The notes beneath the pieces are model-generated. The model worked only from the letters and a program-made list of their open reading frames with translations. It was not told the DNA's origin and searched no databases. Shown here one piece after another: positions 6,477 to 12,047 of a stretch of DNA of 12,047 nt. Within the stretch, counting starts at the first letter, position 1. The number at the start of each line of letters is the position of its first letter. This DNA comes from Sneathiella sp. (GTDB taxonomy: Bacteria; Pseudomonadota; Alphaproteobacteria; Sneathiellales; Sneathiellaceae), in assembly GCA_002732675.1 (NCBI GenBank), contig NVRR01000010.1, positions 1 to 12,047 of the forward strand, read 5' to 3'. Made by a program: the position numbers and the translations under genes.

Positions 6477-6622
6477 TAAGTATCCCTGGATTTCCCAAAC
6501 ACCCTGCGGGTTCAGTGATCGCTGTTTTTCGAATTCCACGGGAGACAGCATCCGTTTTAGGTGCTTGAGTTTTAGAATATAGAATATCTCGATGTAGTGA
6601 TCACAACCGATCTTGTTCATCT
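6477..6622 (-). pseudogene. Degenerate 3' end of an IS3-family element (orfB tail and terminal repeat)
   Basis: The minus strand reads DHYIEIFYILKLKHLK, then MLSPVEFEKQRSLNPQGV, clearly the C-terminal block of an IS3 OrfB; the intact element nearby has DYIEMFYNPKRKHVR, then MLSPIDFEKQQKLNRQGV. The frame has no upstream transposase. Beyond the coding tail, plus-strand 6477-6510 (TAAGTATCCCTGGATTT...) aligns imperfectly with the left repeat of the intact element (TGAATAGCCCCTAGATTT...), so the relic still has a decayed IS end. It fills the gap between tRNA-Thr and the DUF3501 stop codon. Confidence 0.75.
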
Positions 6623-7231
6623 CTATGGCGAGCAATTATCAAGATCTTGAGCGAGGGATAGGCGTGTCTCTCCAGATATCACAGCCATATGGCCATATTG
6701 CGAATGCTCGATGCAGAGCATGATATCGTTATCTACGTCCCTAAATGCTGTAATTTGTCCTGAATTTAAGGGAAAATGCAGAAAATGGATAGCTGAGGTT
6801 TTTCCGTCTTCCGTCGTTCGCTCTACTTCTTGCTCCGGCACGGCATAGATTTTCTCGCCGCCAACTGACAGATATATTTTTTCCTCTATATGACCGAGCT
6901 GTCGCAAGATGAAGTCACGACGGACCGGGTCGTCGATCTCGATCATGAAGGTGGCCACCAGTTCGGCGCCATTGGGAATCAGCGGATTATAGGCTTCCAG
7001 CTCATCGCGGGCCTGTTCTTTGCCGCCTTTTTCAATATAGAGCATTTCGTGGATCTGCGCCCACATTGTGTCATAGTTTTCGAAATAAAATGTGGCGTAA
7101 GGGCCAACCTGAAGCCGCCGGTTCTTTTTCACCGGAATGAGTTTTTGTTTATGGTCTTTCCGGATTTTCTCATACTCATGGGCTGGCATAAGATCCTCAA
7201 GCGTGATCTGTTTTTTTGCGGCTGTGGTCAT
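6623..7231 (-). CDS. DUF3501 family protein
   Basis: A 202-residue soluble protein of the DUF3501 family, recognised from ITLEDLMPAHEYEKIRKDHKQKLIPVKKNRRLQVGP near the start, FYFENYDTMWAQIHEML (about 48-64), EELEAYNPLIPNGAELVATFMIEI-like text (about 77-98) and the closing HSQYGHMAVISGETRLSLAQDL. No signal peptide, membrane segment or cysteine cluster is visible, and its biochemical role is unknown. It is the last gene of the rubrerythrin operon. Its AGGA ribosome binding site overlaps the TAG stop of the upstream Fe-S protein, with 11 bases between the genes, so translation is probably coupled. The family is commonly found beside rubrerythrin and HdrD-like Fe-S proteins, which suggests a shared oxidative-stress or electron-transfer role; that link is inference. 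The IS relic begins right after its stop. Confidence 0.9.
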   Translation of the reverse strand: MTTAAKKQITLEDLMPAHEYEKIRKDHKQKLIPVKKNRRLQVGPYATFYFENYDTMWAQIHEMLYIEKGGKEQARDELEAYNPLIPNGAELVATFMIEIDDPVRRDFILRQLGHIEEKIYLSVGGEKIYAVPEQEVERTTEDGKTSAIHFLHFPLNSGQITAFRDVDNDIMLCIEHSQYGHMAVISGETRLSLAQDLDNCSP

Positions 7232-7242
7232 CTTCTTAGTTC

Positions 7243-8583
7243 CTAATCAAGTCCGTAGGCTTTGGCCAAAAGTTCAATGGGATGAGATGCGGTTTTGGTG
7301 GCTGTTGCCTCAGCGTCCAGAAGTTCCATGCCCTGCATTAAATGTTCGGCAGCCAGGGGGCATTCCGACGCAATATATCCCGTGTTGGCGGCAAGGGCGG
7401 TCTTCGCCGCCGGCTTGCCAATTTTTAGGGCGGTCTCATAATTGCCTTTCATAATCCCCCACGAGCCGCCATGGCCCGAGCAGCGCTCGACAATTGCAAC
7501 GCGGGTCTTCGGGATCAGGCGCAGCATCTCAGCGCCCTTCGCGCCCATATTCTGGGCTCGGGCATGACAGGCAAGATGCATGGATATAGTGTCGCCGAGT
7601 GGCTCCATTTCCTGGACAACGCCCTCATTCTTTGCGATGTCTACTACGTACTCGGCAACGTCGAAGGTCGCCTCGGAAAGCTTCTTGACCAGCGGATCAT
7701 TTGGGGCAAGCAAGGGCCATTCGAATTTTAGCATCAGTGCACAGGAAGAGACGAGCGCAATGACGTCATAGCCCTTGTCAATCCAGCTGCTGAGCTCGGT
7801 CGACACATGCTTGGCATTTTTCACAACGCCTGCGAGGTCGCCCTGTTCCATCAAGGGCATACCACAACAACCAGGATAGACGACTTCCGTCTCCACACCG
7901 TTCTTGGCCAGCACCTTGCGGGTTGCCTCGCCGATATTGGGTTTGTTGTAATTGCCGAAACAGGTGGCATAGATGACGGCTTTGCGGCCATAAGCAGGCG
8001 CGGCTTCGTTAATTTTCAGCGGGGTTTCGGCGGCACGTTTTTCCAGGCTTTTCGACTGGTATTCTGGCAGTGCAGCATGTTTGTCGATGCCGAGAGTCGC
8101 TTGCATAATGCCGCGTGTCAATACGTTTGACCTGTCCGTTGCCCAATTGGCAAGCGGCGCGACGGGTGCTGCCAACTTGCCGTTTCGATCGGTTTTGGAA
8201 AGCTCGCGGGTGATAAATTTGTCCTTGCCATTATGCTTCTCGATGGCACGGTAGCGCAGCATTAGATGGGGGAAATCCAAGTTGAACTCATGCGGCGGGA
8301 CATACGGGCATTTTGTCATAAAGCACATATCGCAGAGTGTGCAGGCATCAACGATGGGCTTGAAATCATCGGAGGAAACAGCATCAAGCTCCTCTGTTTC
8401 GGAATCATCAATCAGATCAAATAGCTTGGGGAAGGAATCGCATAAATTAAAGCAGCGTCGACAGCCATGGCAGACATCAAAGACTCGCCGGAGTTCTTCG
8501 TCCAGCTTCTCTTCGTTATAGAAATCCGGATTTTCCCAGTCGATGATATGCCGGGTGGGAGCGTCAAGACTACCTTCTTGCAT
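7243..8583 (-). CDS. Fe-S / CCG-domain protein related to GlpC and heterodisulfide reductase HdrD
   Basis: A 446-residue electron-transfer protein. The N-terminal part binds two [4Fe-4S] clusters through [11 protein letters not shown] (C38, C41, C44, C48) and [13 protein letters not shown] (C81, C84, C87, C92). Two cysteine-rich CCG-type domains follow: the first with C208, CCG at 239-241 and C281, the second with C339-H340, C368 in CSGHGGSWG, and C408. The second has a single Cys where HdrD and GlpC often show CC, a variant that I believe is usual in the rubrerythrin-linked branch. Relatives pass electrons to quinones, disulfides or heterodisulfides; none of those substrates is shown here. 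The ribosome binding site AGGAG is seven bases from the ATG. It follows rubrerythrin by 95 bases and precedes DUF3501 by 11, so it is a candidate electron donor to rubrerythrin, which lacks its own rubredoxin domain. Confidence 0.9.
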   Translation of the reverse strand: MQEGSLDAPTRHIIDWENPDFYNEEKLDEELRRVFDVCHGCRRCFNLCDSFPKLFDLIDDSETEELDAVSSDDFKPIVDACTLCDMCFMTKCPYVPPHEFNLDFPHLMLRYRAIEKHNGKDKFITRELSKTDRNGKLAAPVAPLANWATDRSNVLTRGIMQATLGIDKHAALPEYQSKSLEKRAAETPLKINEAAPAYGRKAVIYATCFGNYNKPNIGEATRKVLAKNGVETEVVYPGCCGMPLMEQGDLAGVVKNAKHVSTELSSWIDKGYDVIALVSSCALMLKFEWPLLAPNDPLVKKLSEATFDVAEYVVDIAKNEGVVQEMEPLGDTISMHLACHARAQNMGAKGAEMLRLIPKTRVAIVERCSGHGGSWGIMKGNYETALKIGKPAAKTALAANTGYIASECPLAAEHLMQGMELLDAEATATKTASHPIELLAKAYGLD

Positions 8584-8616
8584 GCCGGTCTCCTGATTAT
8601 GGGTGAGGGGTCAAGT

Positions 8617-8647
8617 GGGGCGGCGAACACAAATCGTCTGCCGCCCC
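8617..8647 (-). promoter_or_regulatory. GC-rich hairpin between rubrerythrin and the Fe-S protein gene
   Basis: GGGGCGGC (8617-8624) pairs perfectly with GCCGCCCC (8640-8647) around a 15-base loop. No T-run follows on the minus strand. It may act as a partial terminator or an mRNA-stability element that sets rubrerythrin levels above those of the two downstream genes. It lies 31 bases after the rubrerythrin stop. Confidence 0.5.
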
Positions 8648-8678
8648 TCAATCTATTCGGCGCTAGGCCGCTATTAGA

Positions 8679-9098
8679 TCAATCGTTGAGGCTGTCGAAA
8701 GCTTTCTGGAAGCGTCCTGCGTGGCTTTTTTCGGCTTTCGCAAGGGTCTCAAACCAATCGGCAATTTCGTCGTGACCTTCTTCGCGCGCGGTTTTCGCCA
8801 TACCCGGATACATGTCGGTATATTCATGGGTTTCGCCGGCGATAGAGGCCAGAAGATTATTTTCGGTTCCACCGATGGGCAGACCCGTTGCCGGATCACC
8901 GGTTTCTTCAAGATATTCCAGATGGCCGTGGGCATGACCGGTTTCACCTTCCGCTGTTGAGCGGAAAACGGCAGCAACATCGTTATAACCTTCAACATCG
9001 GCTTTTTGCGCGAAATAGAGGTAACGACGGTTGGCCTGTGATTCACCCGCAAAGGCATCTTTCAAATTTTTTTCGGTTTTGCTTCCCGCTATAGACAT
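8679..9098 (-). CDS. Rubrerythrin family protein (diiron domain only)
   Basis: A 139-residue ferritin-like diiron peroxidase that reduces hydrogen peroxide to water. The ligands fit the rubrerythrin pattern: E19 ([11 protein letters not shown]), E52 and H55 (AEGETGHAH), E89 and E92 ([11 protein letters not shown]), and E123 and H126 ([10 protein letters not shown]). Classical rubrerythrin is about 190 residues with a C-terminal rubredoxin domain; here the protein stops after the four-helix bundle and has no cysteine at all, so an outside electron donor is required. The next gene encodes a two-cluster Fe-S protein that could fill that role. The start has a perfect AGGAGGA ribosome binding site. 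A sigma70-like promoter and an Irr box lie upstream, and the iron regulator gene irr is the neighbour, so iron-dependent expression is expected. Confidence 0.95.
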   Translation of the reverse strand: MSIAGSKTEKNLKDAFAGESQANRRYLYFAQKADVEGYNDVAAVFRSTAEGETGHAHGHLEYLEETGDPATGLPIGGTENNLLASIAGETHEYTDMYPGMAKTAREEGHDEIADWFETLAKAEKSHAGRFQKAFDSLND

Positions 9099-9158
9099 AA
9101 AGTCCTCCTGAAATTAATGGTGGGCAGGCTGTTCAAGGTCGAACAGAATTACGTCCAG

Positions 9159-9187
9159 ACTATAGTCTTGCCAAAAAAGGCTGTCAA
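9159..9187 (-). promoter_or_regulatory. Promoter of the rubrerythrin operon
   Basis: Minus strand: TTGACA (9187-9182), a 17-base spacer, then TATAGT (9164-9159), an almost perfect sigma70 promoter. Transcription would start near 9152, giving a leader of about 55 bases before the rubrerythrin ATG. The -10 region lies in the palindrome GACTATAGTC. Confidence 0.8.
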
Positions 9188-9190
9188 TAG

Positions 9191-9207
9191 ATTAGAATTC
9201 TTCTAAA
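9191..9207 (-). promoter_or_regulatory. Irr box (iron control element)
   Basis: Minus strand TTTAGAAGAATTCTAAT, which agrees with the published alphaproteobacterial ICE consensus as I recall it (TTTAGAA-N3-TTCTAAA) at 13 of 14 specified positions. The dyad TTAGAA/TTCTAA is perfect. It lies three bases upstream of the -35 element of the rubrerythrin promoter and immediately beyond the irr gene, overlapping the T-run of the irr terminator. Confidence 0.75.
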
Positions 9208-9234
9208 AAAGAATTTCGGAAATGACCTTCCGAA
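9205..9234 (-). terminator. Rho-independent terminator of irr
   Basis: Minus strand: TTCGGAA (9234-9228), a 6-base loop, TTCCGAA (9221-9215), then ATTCTTTTTT. It starts four bases after the irr stop codon. It separates irr from the rubrerythrin operon, so the two are separate transcripts. Confidence 0.8.
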
Positions 9235-9237
9235 GTT

Positions 9238-9654
9238 TCAGCGACGGGGTGTTGTCACCCGGACGATAACGTCAACACTGCTGATTTCTGTTCCTTCAGG
9301 CAGGGACGGGATATTCTGGACGCTAAGAGCGCCTTTTGGAATATCTTCAAGCGCACCTGTTTGTTCGTGGAAGAAATGATGATGCGGCGTGACATTGGTG
9401 TCAAAATACGAGCGGCTGCTATCCACCACGACTTCGCGTAGCAGGCCAGCGGACGTGAACTGATGCAGGTTATTGTAGATGGTCGCCAGCGATACGGAGA
9501 CACCGGTCTCCATGACTTCACTATGGAGCCTCTCCGCCGTGACATGGCGATTGCCATGTGCATAGAGGAGTTCAGCCAGCGCCAGTCGTTGCCTGGTTGG
9601 GCGCAGGCGAGCATCTCTGATTTTTTTCTCCAGGTCGGCGGAATTAAGCGACAT
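9238..9654 (-). CDS. irr: Fur-family iron response regulator Irr
   Basis: A 138-residue transcription regulator of the Fur superfamily. A winged helix with RPTRQRLALAELLYAHGNRHVTAERLHSEV split around residues 18-48 is followed by the DNA-recognition helix VSLATIYNNLHQFTSAGLL (about 54-72). The dimer domain has the HHH run of Irr at residues 91-93 (TPHHHFFHE) and lacks the CxxC zinc-binding pairs of Fur. Irr senses heme/iron status and, when iron is low, controls genes for iron-containing proteins; no N-terminal heme regulatory GCPWHD motif is present, so this is the non-rhizobial form. The start at 9654 gives the usual length before RPTRQR; an in-frame GTG at 9672 adds six residues, and neither has a clear ribosome binding site. 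A terminator follows directly, and an Irr box beside it controls the neighbouring rubrerythrin operon. Confidence 0.92.
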   Translation of the reverse strand: MSLNSADLEKKIRDARLRPTRQRLALAELLYAHGNRHVTAERLHSEVMETGVSVSLATIYNNLHQFTSAGLLREVVVDSSRSYFDTNVTPHHHFFHEQTGALEDIPKGALSVQNIPSLPEGTEISSVDVIVRVTTPRR

Positions 9655-9714
9655 AATATGGCGGTACTTCACAGTTTTCGCCGCACAAACTGAACGACGT
9701 TGCCCTCTTTATAT

Positions 9715-9744
9715 AGTATATTTTATAATAATTCAAATATGCAA
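9715..9744 (-). promoter_or_regulatory. Candidate promoter of irr in an AT-rich gap
   Basis: Minus strand TTGCAT (9744-9739) and TATACT (9720-9715) are 18 bases apart inside a very AT-rich stretch between the flavin oxidoreductase stop and irr. Several other -10-like strings overlap, so the exact promoter is uncertain. No good Irr box was found here. Confidence 0.4.
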
Positions 9745-9766
9745 TAAAGAGCGGGTTTGCGACGGG

Positions 9767-11167
9767 CTATTTACCTGTTGCAATTCGGTCAATCAACTGC
9801 TTGACGGTCGGGATGAACCCGTTGGCATAAAAGGGGTCATCGGCAAACCGATAAGCGCCGTGGCCTGCAAACATCAGGTTGTTTTCAATGTTTGCCTCAG
9901 AATGGATAACGTCCTGAAGGGTTTTCTGGATACAGAAACTGCGCGGATCGGCTTTGCGGCCCGTATTGCCTTTTTCACCTTCAGCCCAATTGGAAAACTT
10001 GCAATGTGATAGGCAGCCCATGCAGTCAATCTGGTCTTTGCGGATTTCCTTCATTTTATCAGAGTCGACAAAGATCAGTGTGGAATCAGGTGTTTTTAAT
10101 GTTTCCGTATGGCCCTGCGCCATCCAGGCTTCGGCCCGTTGCTTATCTGCAGCCGTCAGGAAAACTTCGCGTTTGCGGGCACCAATCCCAAAGGCCGTAT
10201 CATGGGCCCCAATGGGTTCGTTAGAAAAAGCTACCTGGCGCTCTGACCGGGCCTTTAGCTCGCCCAGGAAATCATTACGCACAGCAGATGACCAGAAACC
10301 AGTCGGGCTGAATTTATTCAGGAAAACGTCGCCCTTTTTAAGCGACCCGAGTTTCATCTTCCAGGCATCGGAAATTGGGCTTTCCTTCGTCAGCAGTGGT
10401 CGTGTTCCGAACTGGAACGAGATAGGTCCGATTTCCGGATTATCCAGCCAATGCTCCCACTCGTCGATATGCCAGACGCCGCCAGCCGTGATAATAGGCA
10501 CATTATTCAAACCAATTTCATTCATCAGCTTGCGCAGTTCGGCAACGCGTGGATAAGGGTCTTCGGGAACCATCGGATCTTCGGAGTTTGTCAGGCCATT
10601 ATGACCGCCAGCCAACCACGGGTCTTCATAGACAACGCCGCCGAGCCAGTCAGAAAATTTATGATAGGCCCGTTTCCACAACGCGCGAAAGGCGCGGGAC
10701 GATGAAATAATAGGGTAATAGTGAATTTTATAGTCGGCAGCGATCTGGGCAATACGATACGGCATGCCGGCGCCGCAGGTAATGCCATGGATCAGGCCTT
10801 TCGTGCCTTCAAGGACACCGTGAAGGATACGCTCCGCGCCGCCCATTTCCCACAGGACATTCATGTGTATGCGACCTTCGCCGCCAGACAGCTCGTGAGC
10901 GACCTGAGCTTGCGCAATGCCGCCCTGAATACCATAGGCTACCAGTTCATCGTGACGGTCCCGTCTGGTGCGACCATGATAGACTTGCGGGATAATATTG
11001 CCGTCGTCGTCAAAACTGTCCGCGTTCACGCCGGAGAATGTTGCGATTCCGCCAGCGGCTGCCCAAGCGCCTGAACTTTGCCCGGAGGAGACCGCAATGC
11101 CCTTCCCACCTTCAATCAAGGGAAGGACTTCTTTGCCGGACATCAAGATAGAATTTAACGACTTCAC
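9767..11167 (-). CDS. Nitronate monooxygenase-like NAD(P)H-dependent flavin oxidoreductase
   Basis: A 466-residue FMN enzyme of the nitronate monooxygenase / 2-nitropropane dioxygenase-like TIM-barrel family. Visible landmarks are AVSSGQSSGAWAAAGGIATFSG near residues 25-46, GITCGAGMPYRIAQIAAD (128-145), AGGHNGLTNS (186-195), PIITAGGVWHIDEWEHWL (224-241) and ISFQFGTRPLLTKES (249-263), the last three forming the phosphate-binding and substrate end of the barrel. The protein is about 100-150 residues longer than typical nitronate monooxygenases. The extra C-terminal part has C382, C385, C389 (CMGCLSHC) and C412, a spacing that could hold an Fe-S cluster or metal. The true substrate is unknown. 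The GTG start at 11167 is supported by AGGA at about -9; the ATG eight codons later has no ribosome binding site. It has its own promoter candidate and lies downstream of pnp. Confidence 0.85.
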   Translation of the reverse strand: MKSLNSILMSGKEVLPLIEGGKGIAVSSGQSSGAWAAAGGIATFSGVNADSFDDDGNIIPQVYHGRTRRDRHDELVAYGIQGGIAQAQVAHELSGGEGRIHMNVLWEMGGAERILHGVLEGTKGLIHGITCGAGMPYRIAQIAADYKIHYYPIISSSRAFRALWKRAYHKFSDWLGGVVYEDPWLAGGHNGLTNSEDPMVPEDPYPRVAELRKLMNEIGLNNVPIITAGGVWHIDEWEHWLDNPEIGPISFQFGTRPLLTKESPISDAWKMKLGSLKKGDVFLNKFSPTGFWSSAVRNDFLGELKARSERQVAFSNEPIGAHDTAFGIGARKREVFLTAADKQRAEAWMAQGHTETLKTPDSTLIFVDSDKMKEIRKDQIDCMGCLSHCKFSNWAEGEKGNTGRKADPRSFCIQKTLQDVIHSEANIENNLMFAGHGAYRFADDPFYANGFIPTVKQLIDRIATGK

Positions 11168-11203
11168 GGAATATTTCCTATTGTTACATACTTACCCACA
11201 TAA

Positions 11204-11232
11204 CATTTAGAGCAGTCGGTCGCGCGCATCAA
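11204..11232 (-). promoter_or_regulatory. Candidate promoter of the flavin oxidoreductase gene
   Basis: Minus strand TTGATG (11232-11227) and TAAATG (11209-11204) are 17 bases apart, 36 bases before the GTG start. Both hexamers are only moderate matches. Confidence 0.3.
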
Positions 11233-11244
11233 GTGGCATCTGTT

Positions 11245-11285
11245 GTTATGGGCGAGGGCCAAACCAGCATTTCCCCGCCCATAAC
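11245..11285 (-). terminator. Strong hairpin downstream of pnp
   Basis: GTTATGGGCG (11245-11254) pairs perfectly with CGCCCATAAC (11276-11285) around a 21-base loop that can add three G-C pairs. It begins 28 bases after the pnp stop. No T-run follows on the minus strand, so it may be a terminator helped by other factors or a 3'-end stabiliser. Confidence 0.55.
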
Positions 11286-11313
11286 CGTATTTTCTAACTG
11301 TATCAGAAAAAGG

Positions 11314-12047
11314 TTAAGTTTCTTCCGTGGCTTTCGGCTCTTCCGTGCCGACTGCTTTGATGGATAGCCGGACTTTGCCGCGGCCATCAATTTCCAGCAC
11401 TTTGACGCGAACTTCATCGCCTTCATTGACGACATCCGTCACTTTACCAACCCGCTGCGCGGCCAGTTCGGAGATATGAACAAGACCGTCGCGGCTTCCG
11501 AAGAAATTAACGAAGGCACCAAAATCAACGACTTTCACGACCTTGCCGGTATAGATAACGCCAACTTCAGGGTCATCGACAATGGACTTGATCCAGTTGA
11601 TGGCGGCCTCAGCGCTTTCTGTGGTGGTCGCGGCGACTTTGACGGTTCCGTCATCATCGATATCGATCTTTGCACCGGTTACTTCGCAGATTTCGCGAAT
11701 AACCTTACCGCCGGTTCCGATGATGTCGCGGATCTTATCTTTCTTGACCTGCAACTGAGTGATCCGTGGGGCGCCATCGCGGACGCCGTCACGGGCAGAA
11801 TCAATCGCTTTCGCCATTTCACCAAGAATATGCAGACGGCCTTCTGTGGCTTGCGCCAGGGCAATCTTCATAATCTCTTCAGTGATACCGGAGATTTTGA
11901 TATCCATCTGCAGGGACGTAATCCCTTCGCTGGTACCGGCCACCTTGAAATCCATATCGCCAAGGTGATCTTCATCGCCAAGGATATCGGAAAGAACGGC
12001 AAACTCGCCGCTTTCTTCCAGGATCAGACCCATGGCAATACCGGCAA
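11314..12047 (-). CDS. pnp: Polyribonucleotide nucleotidyltransferase, C-terminal part (partial)
   Basis: The frame enters from the right edge and covers the last 244 residues of PNPase, the phosphorolytic 3'-5' exoribonuclease of the RNA degradosome. It begins in the second RNase PH domain (GIAMGLI, then [20 protein letters not shown] with the catalytic-site acidic residues, and [11 protein letters not shown]). It continues through the KH domain, with GTGG in [16 protein letters not shown], and the S1 domain, with [20 protein letters not shown] and GLVHISELA. After the S1 domain ends (VRLSIKAV) there are only about ten charged residues, so this PNPase has a short tail. Full-length PNPase is about 700 residues, so roughly two thirds lies outside the window. 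Confidence 0.97.
   Translation of the reverse strand, partial: AGIAMGLILEESGEFAVLSDILGDEDHLGDMDFKVAGTSEGITSLQMDIKISGITEEIMKIALAQATEGRLHILGEMAKAIDSARDGVRDGAPRITQLQVKKDKIRDIIGTGGKVIREICEVTGAKIDIDDDGTVKVAATTTESAEAAINWIKSIVDDPEVGVIYTGKVVKVVDFGAFVNFFGSRDGLVHISELAAQRVGKVTDVVNEGDEVRVKVLEIDGRGKVRLSIKAVGTEEPKATEET

Noticed and set aside
8663..9058. Second minus-strand frame across rubrerythrin
   Set aside because: Low-complexity, basic shadow of the rubrerythrin coding frame, which has all the diiron ligands and a strong ribosome binding site.
9710..9745. A second Irr box upstream of irr for autoregulation
   Set aside because: The AT-rich stretch contains TTTGAA and TTATAAA, but the spacing and half-sites do not fit the TTTAGAA-N3-TTCTAAA pattern.
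9761..9790. Hairpin terminator after the flavin oxidoreductase gene
   Set aside because: The G/C runs near its stop are direct-like (AGCCCG and CCCGCT) and cannot pair as a stem on one strand.
10721..11074. Plus-strand open frames within the flavin oxidoreductase gene
   Set aside because: Antisense shadows; the minus-strand frame has clear family motifs over its whole length.

Overview
The window looks like about 12 kb of chromosome from an alphaproteobacterium of moderate GC, outside the classical rhizobia. The markers are an Irr-type Fur-family regulator with an Irr box beside it, a zf-CHCC (NDUFS6-like) zinc-finger protein, and a PNPase C-terminus. I cannot name the genus from sequence alone.

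Left part (1-4340). On the minus strand are the first 34 codons of a probable membrane protein at the left edge, a 5'-truncated-length piece of polA (only the start of the 5'-nuclease domain before the frame runs into unrelated sequence), and a small zinc-finger gene that would be co-transcribed with polA. On the plus strand are an ABC-2 type ATPase with no adjacent permease, a 1-Cys (Prx6-type) peroxiredoxin ending at a strong bidirectional terminator, and a metal-dependent amidohydrolase with all its metal ligands.

Middle part (4436-6622) is a decayed integration site between two tRNA genes, tRNA-Arg(CCG) on plus and tRNA-Thr(TGT) on minus. A tyrosine-recombinase relic points toward the 3' end of tRNA-Arg. 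It has lost its middle and is split by a 1226-bp IS3-family element that appears intact: 27/33-matched terminal inverted repeats, a GTC target duplication, an A AAAAAG slippery site followed by a stem-loop, and a DDE transposase. A second, degenerate end of a related IS3 element lies between tRNA-Thr and the next gene.

Right part (6623-12047), all minus strand. In transcription order: the end of pnp, a nitronate-monooxygenase-like flavin oxidoreductase with a cysteine cluster, irr, and then a three-gene operon of rubrerythrin (diiron domain only), a two-[4Fe-4S]/CCG-domain protein related to GlpC/HdrD, and a DUF3501 protein. Between irr and rubrerythrin lie, in order, an irr terminator, a near-consensus Irr box, and a consensus-like sigma70 promoter (TTGACA-17-TATAGT). 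The layout suggests an iron-responsive peroxide-detoxification module in which the CCG Fe-S protein and DUF3501 may serve as electron-transfer or accessory partners of the rubrerythrin. This operon is the most interesting functional unit here; the truncated polA junction is the most interesting structural anomaly.
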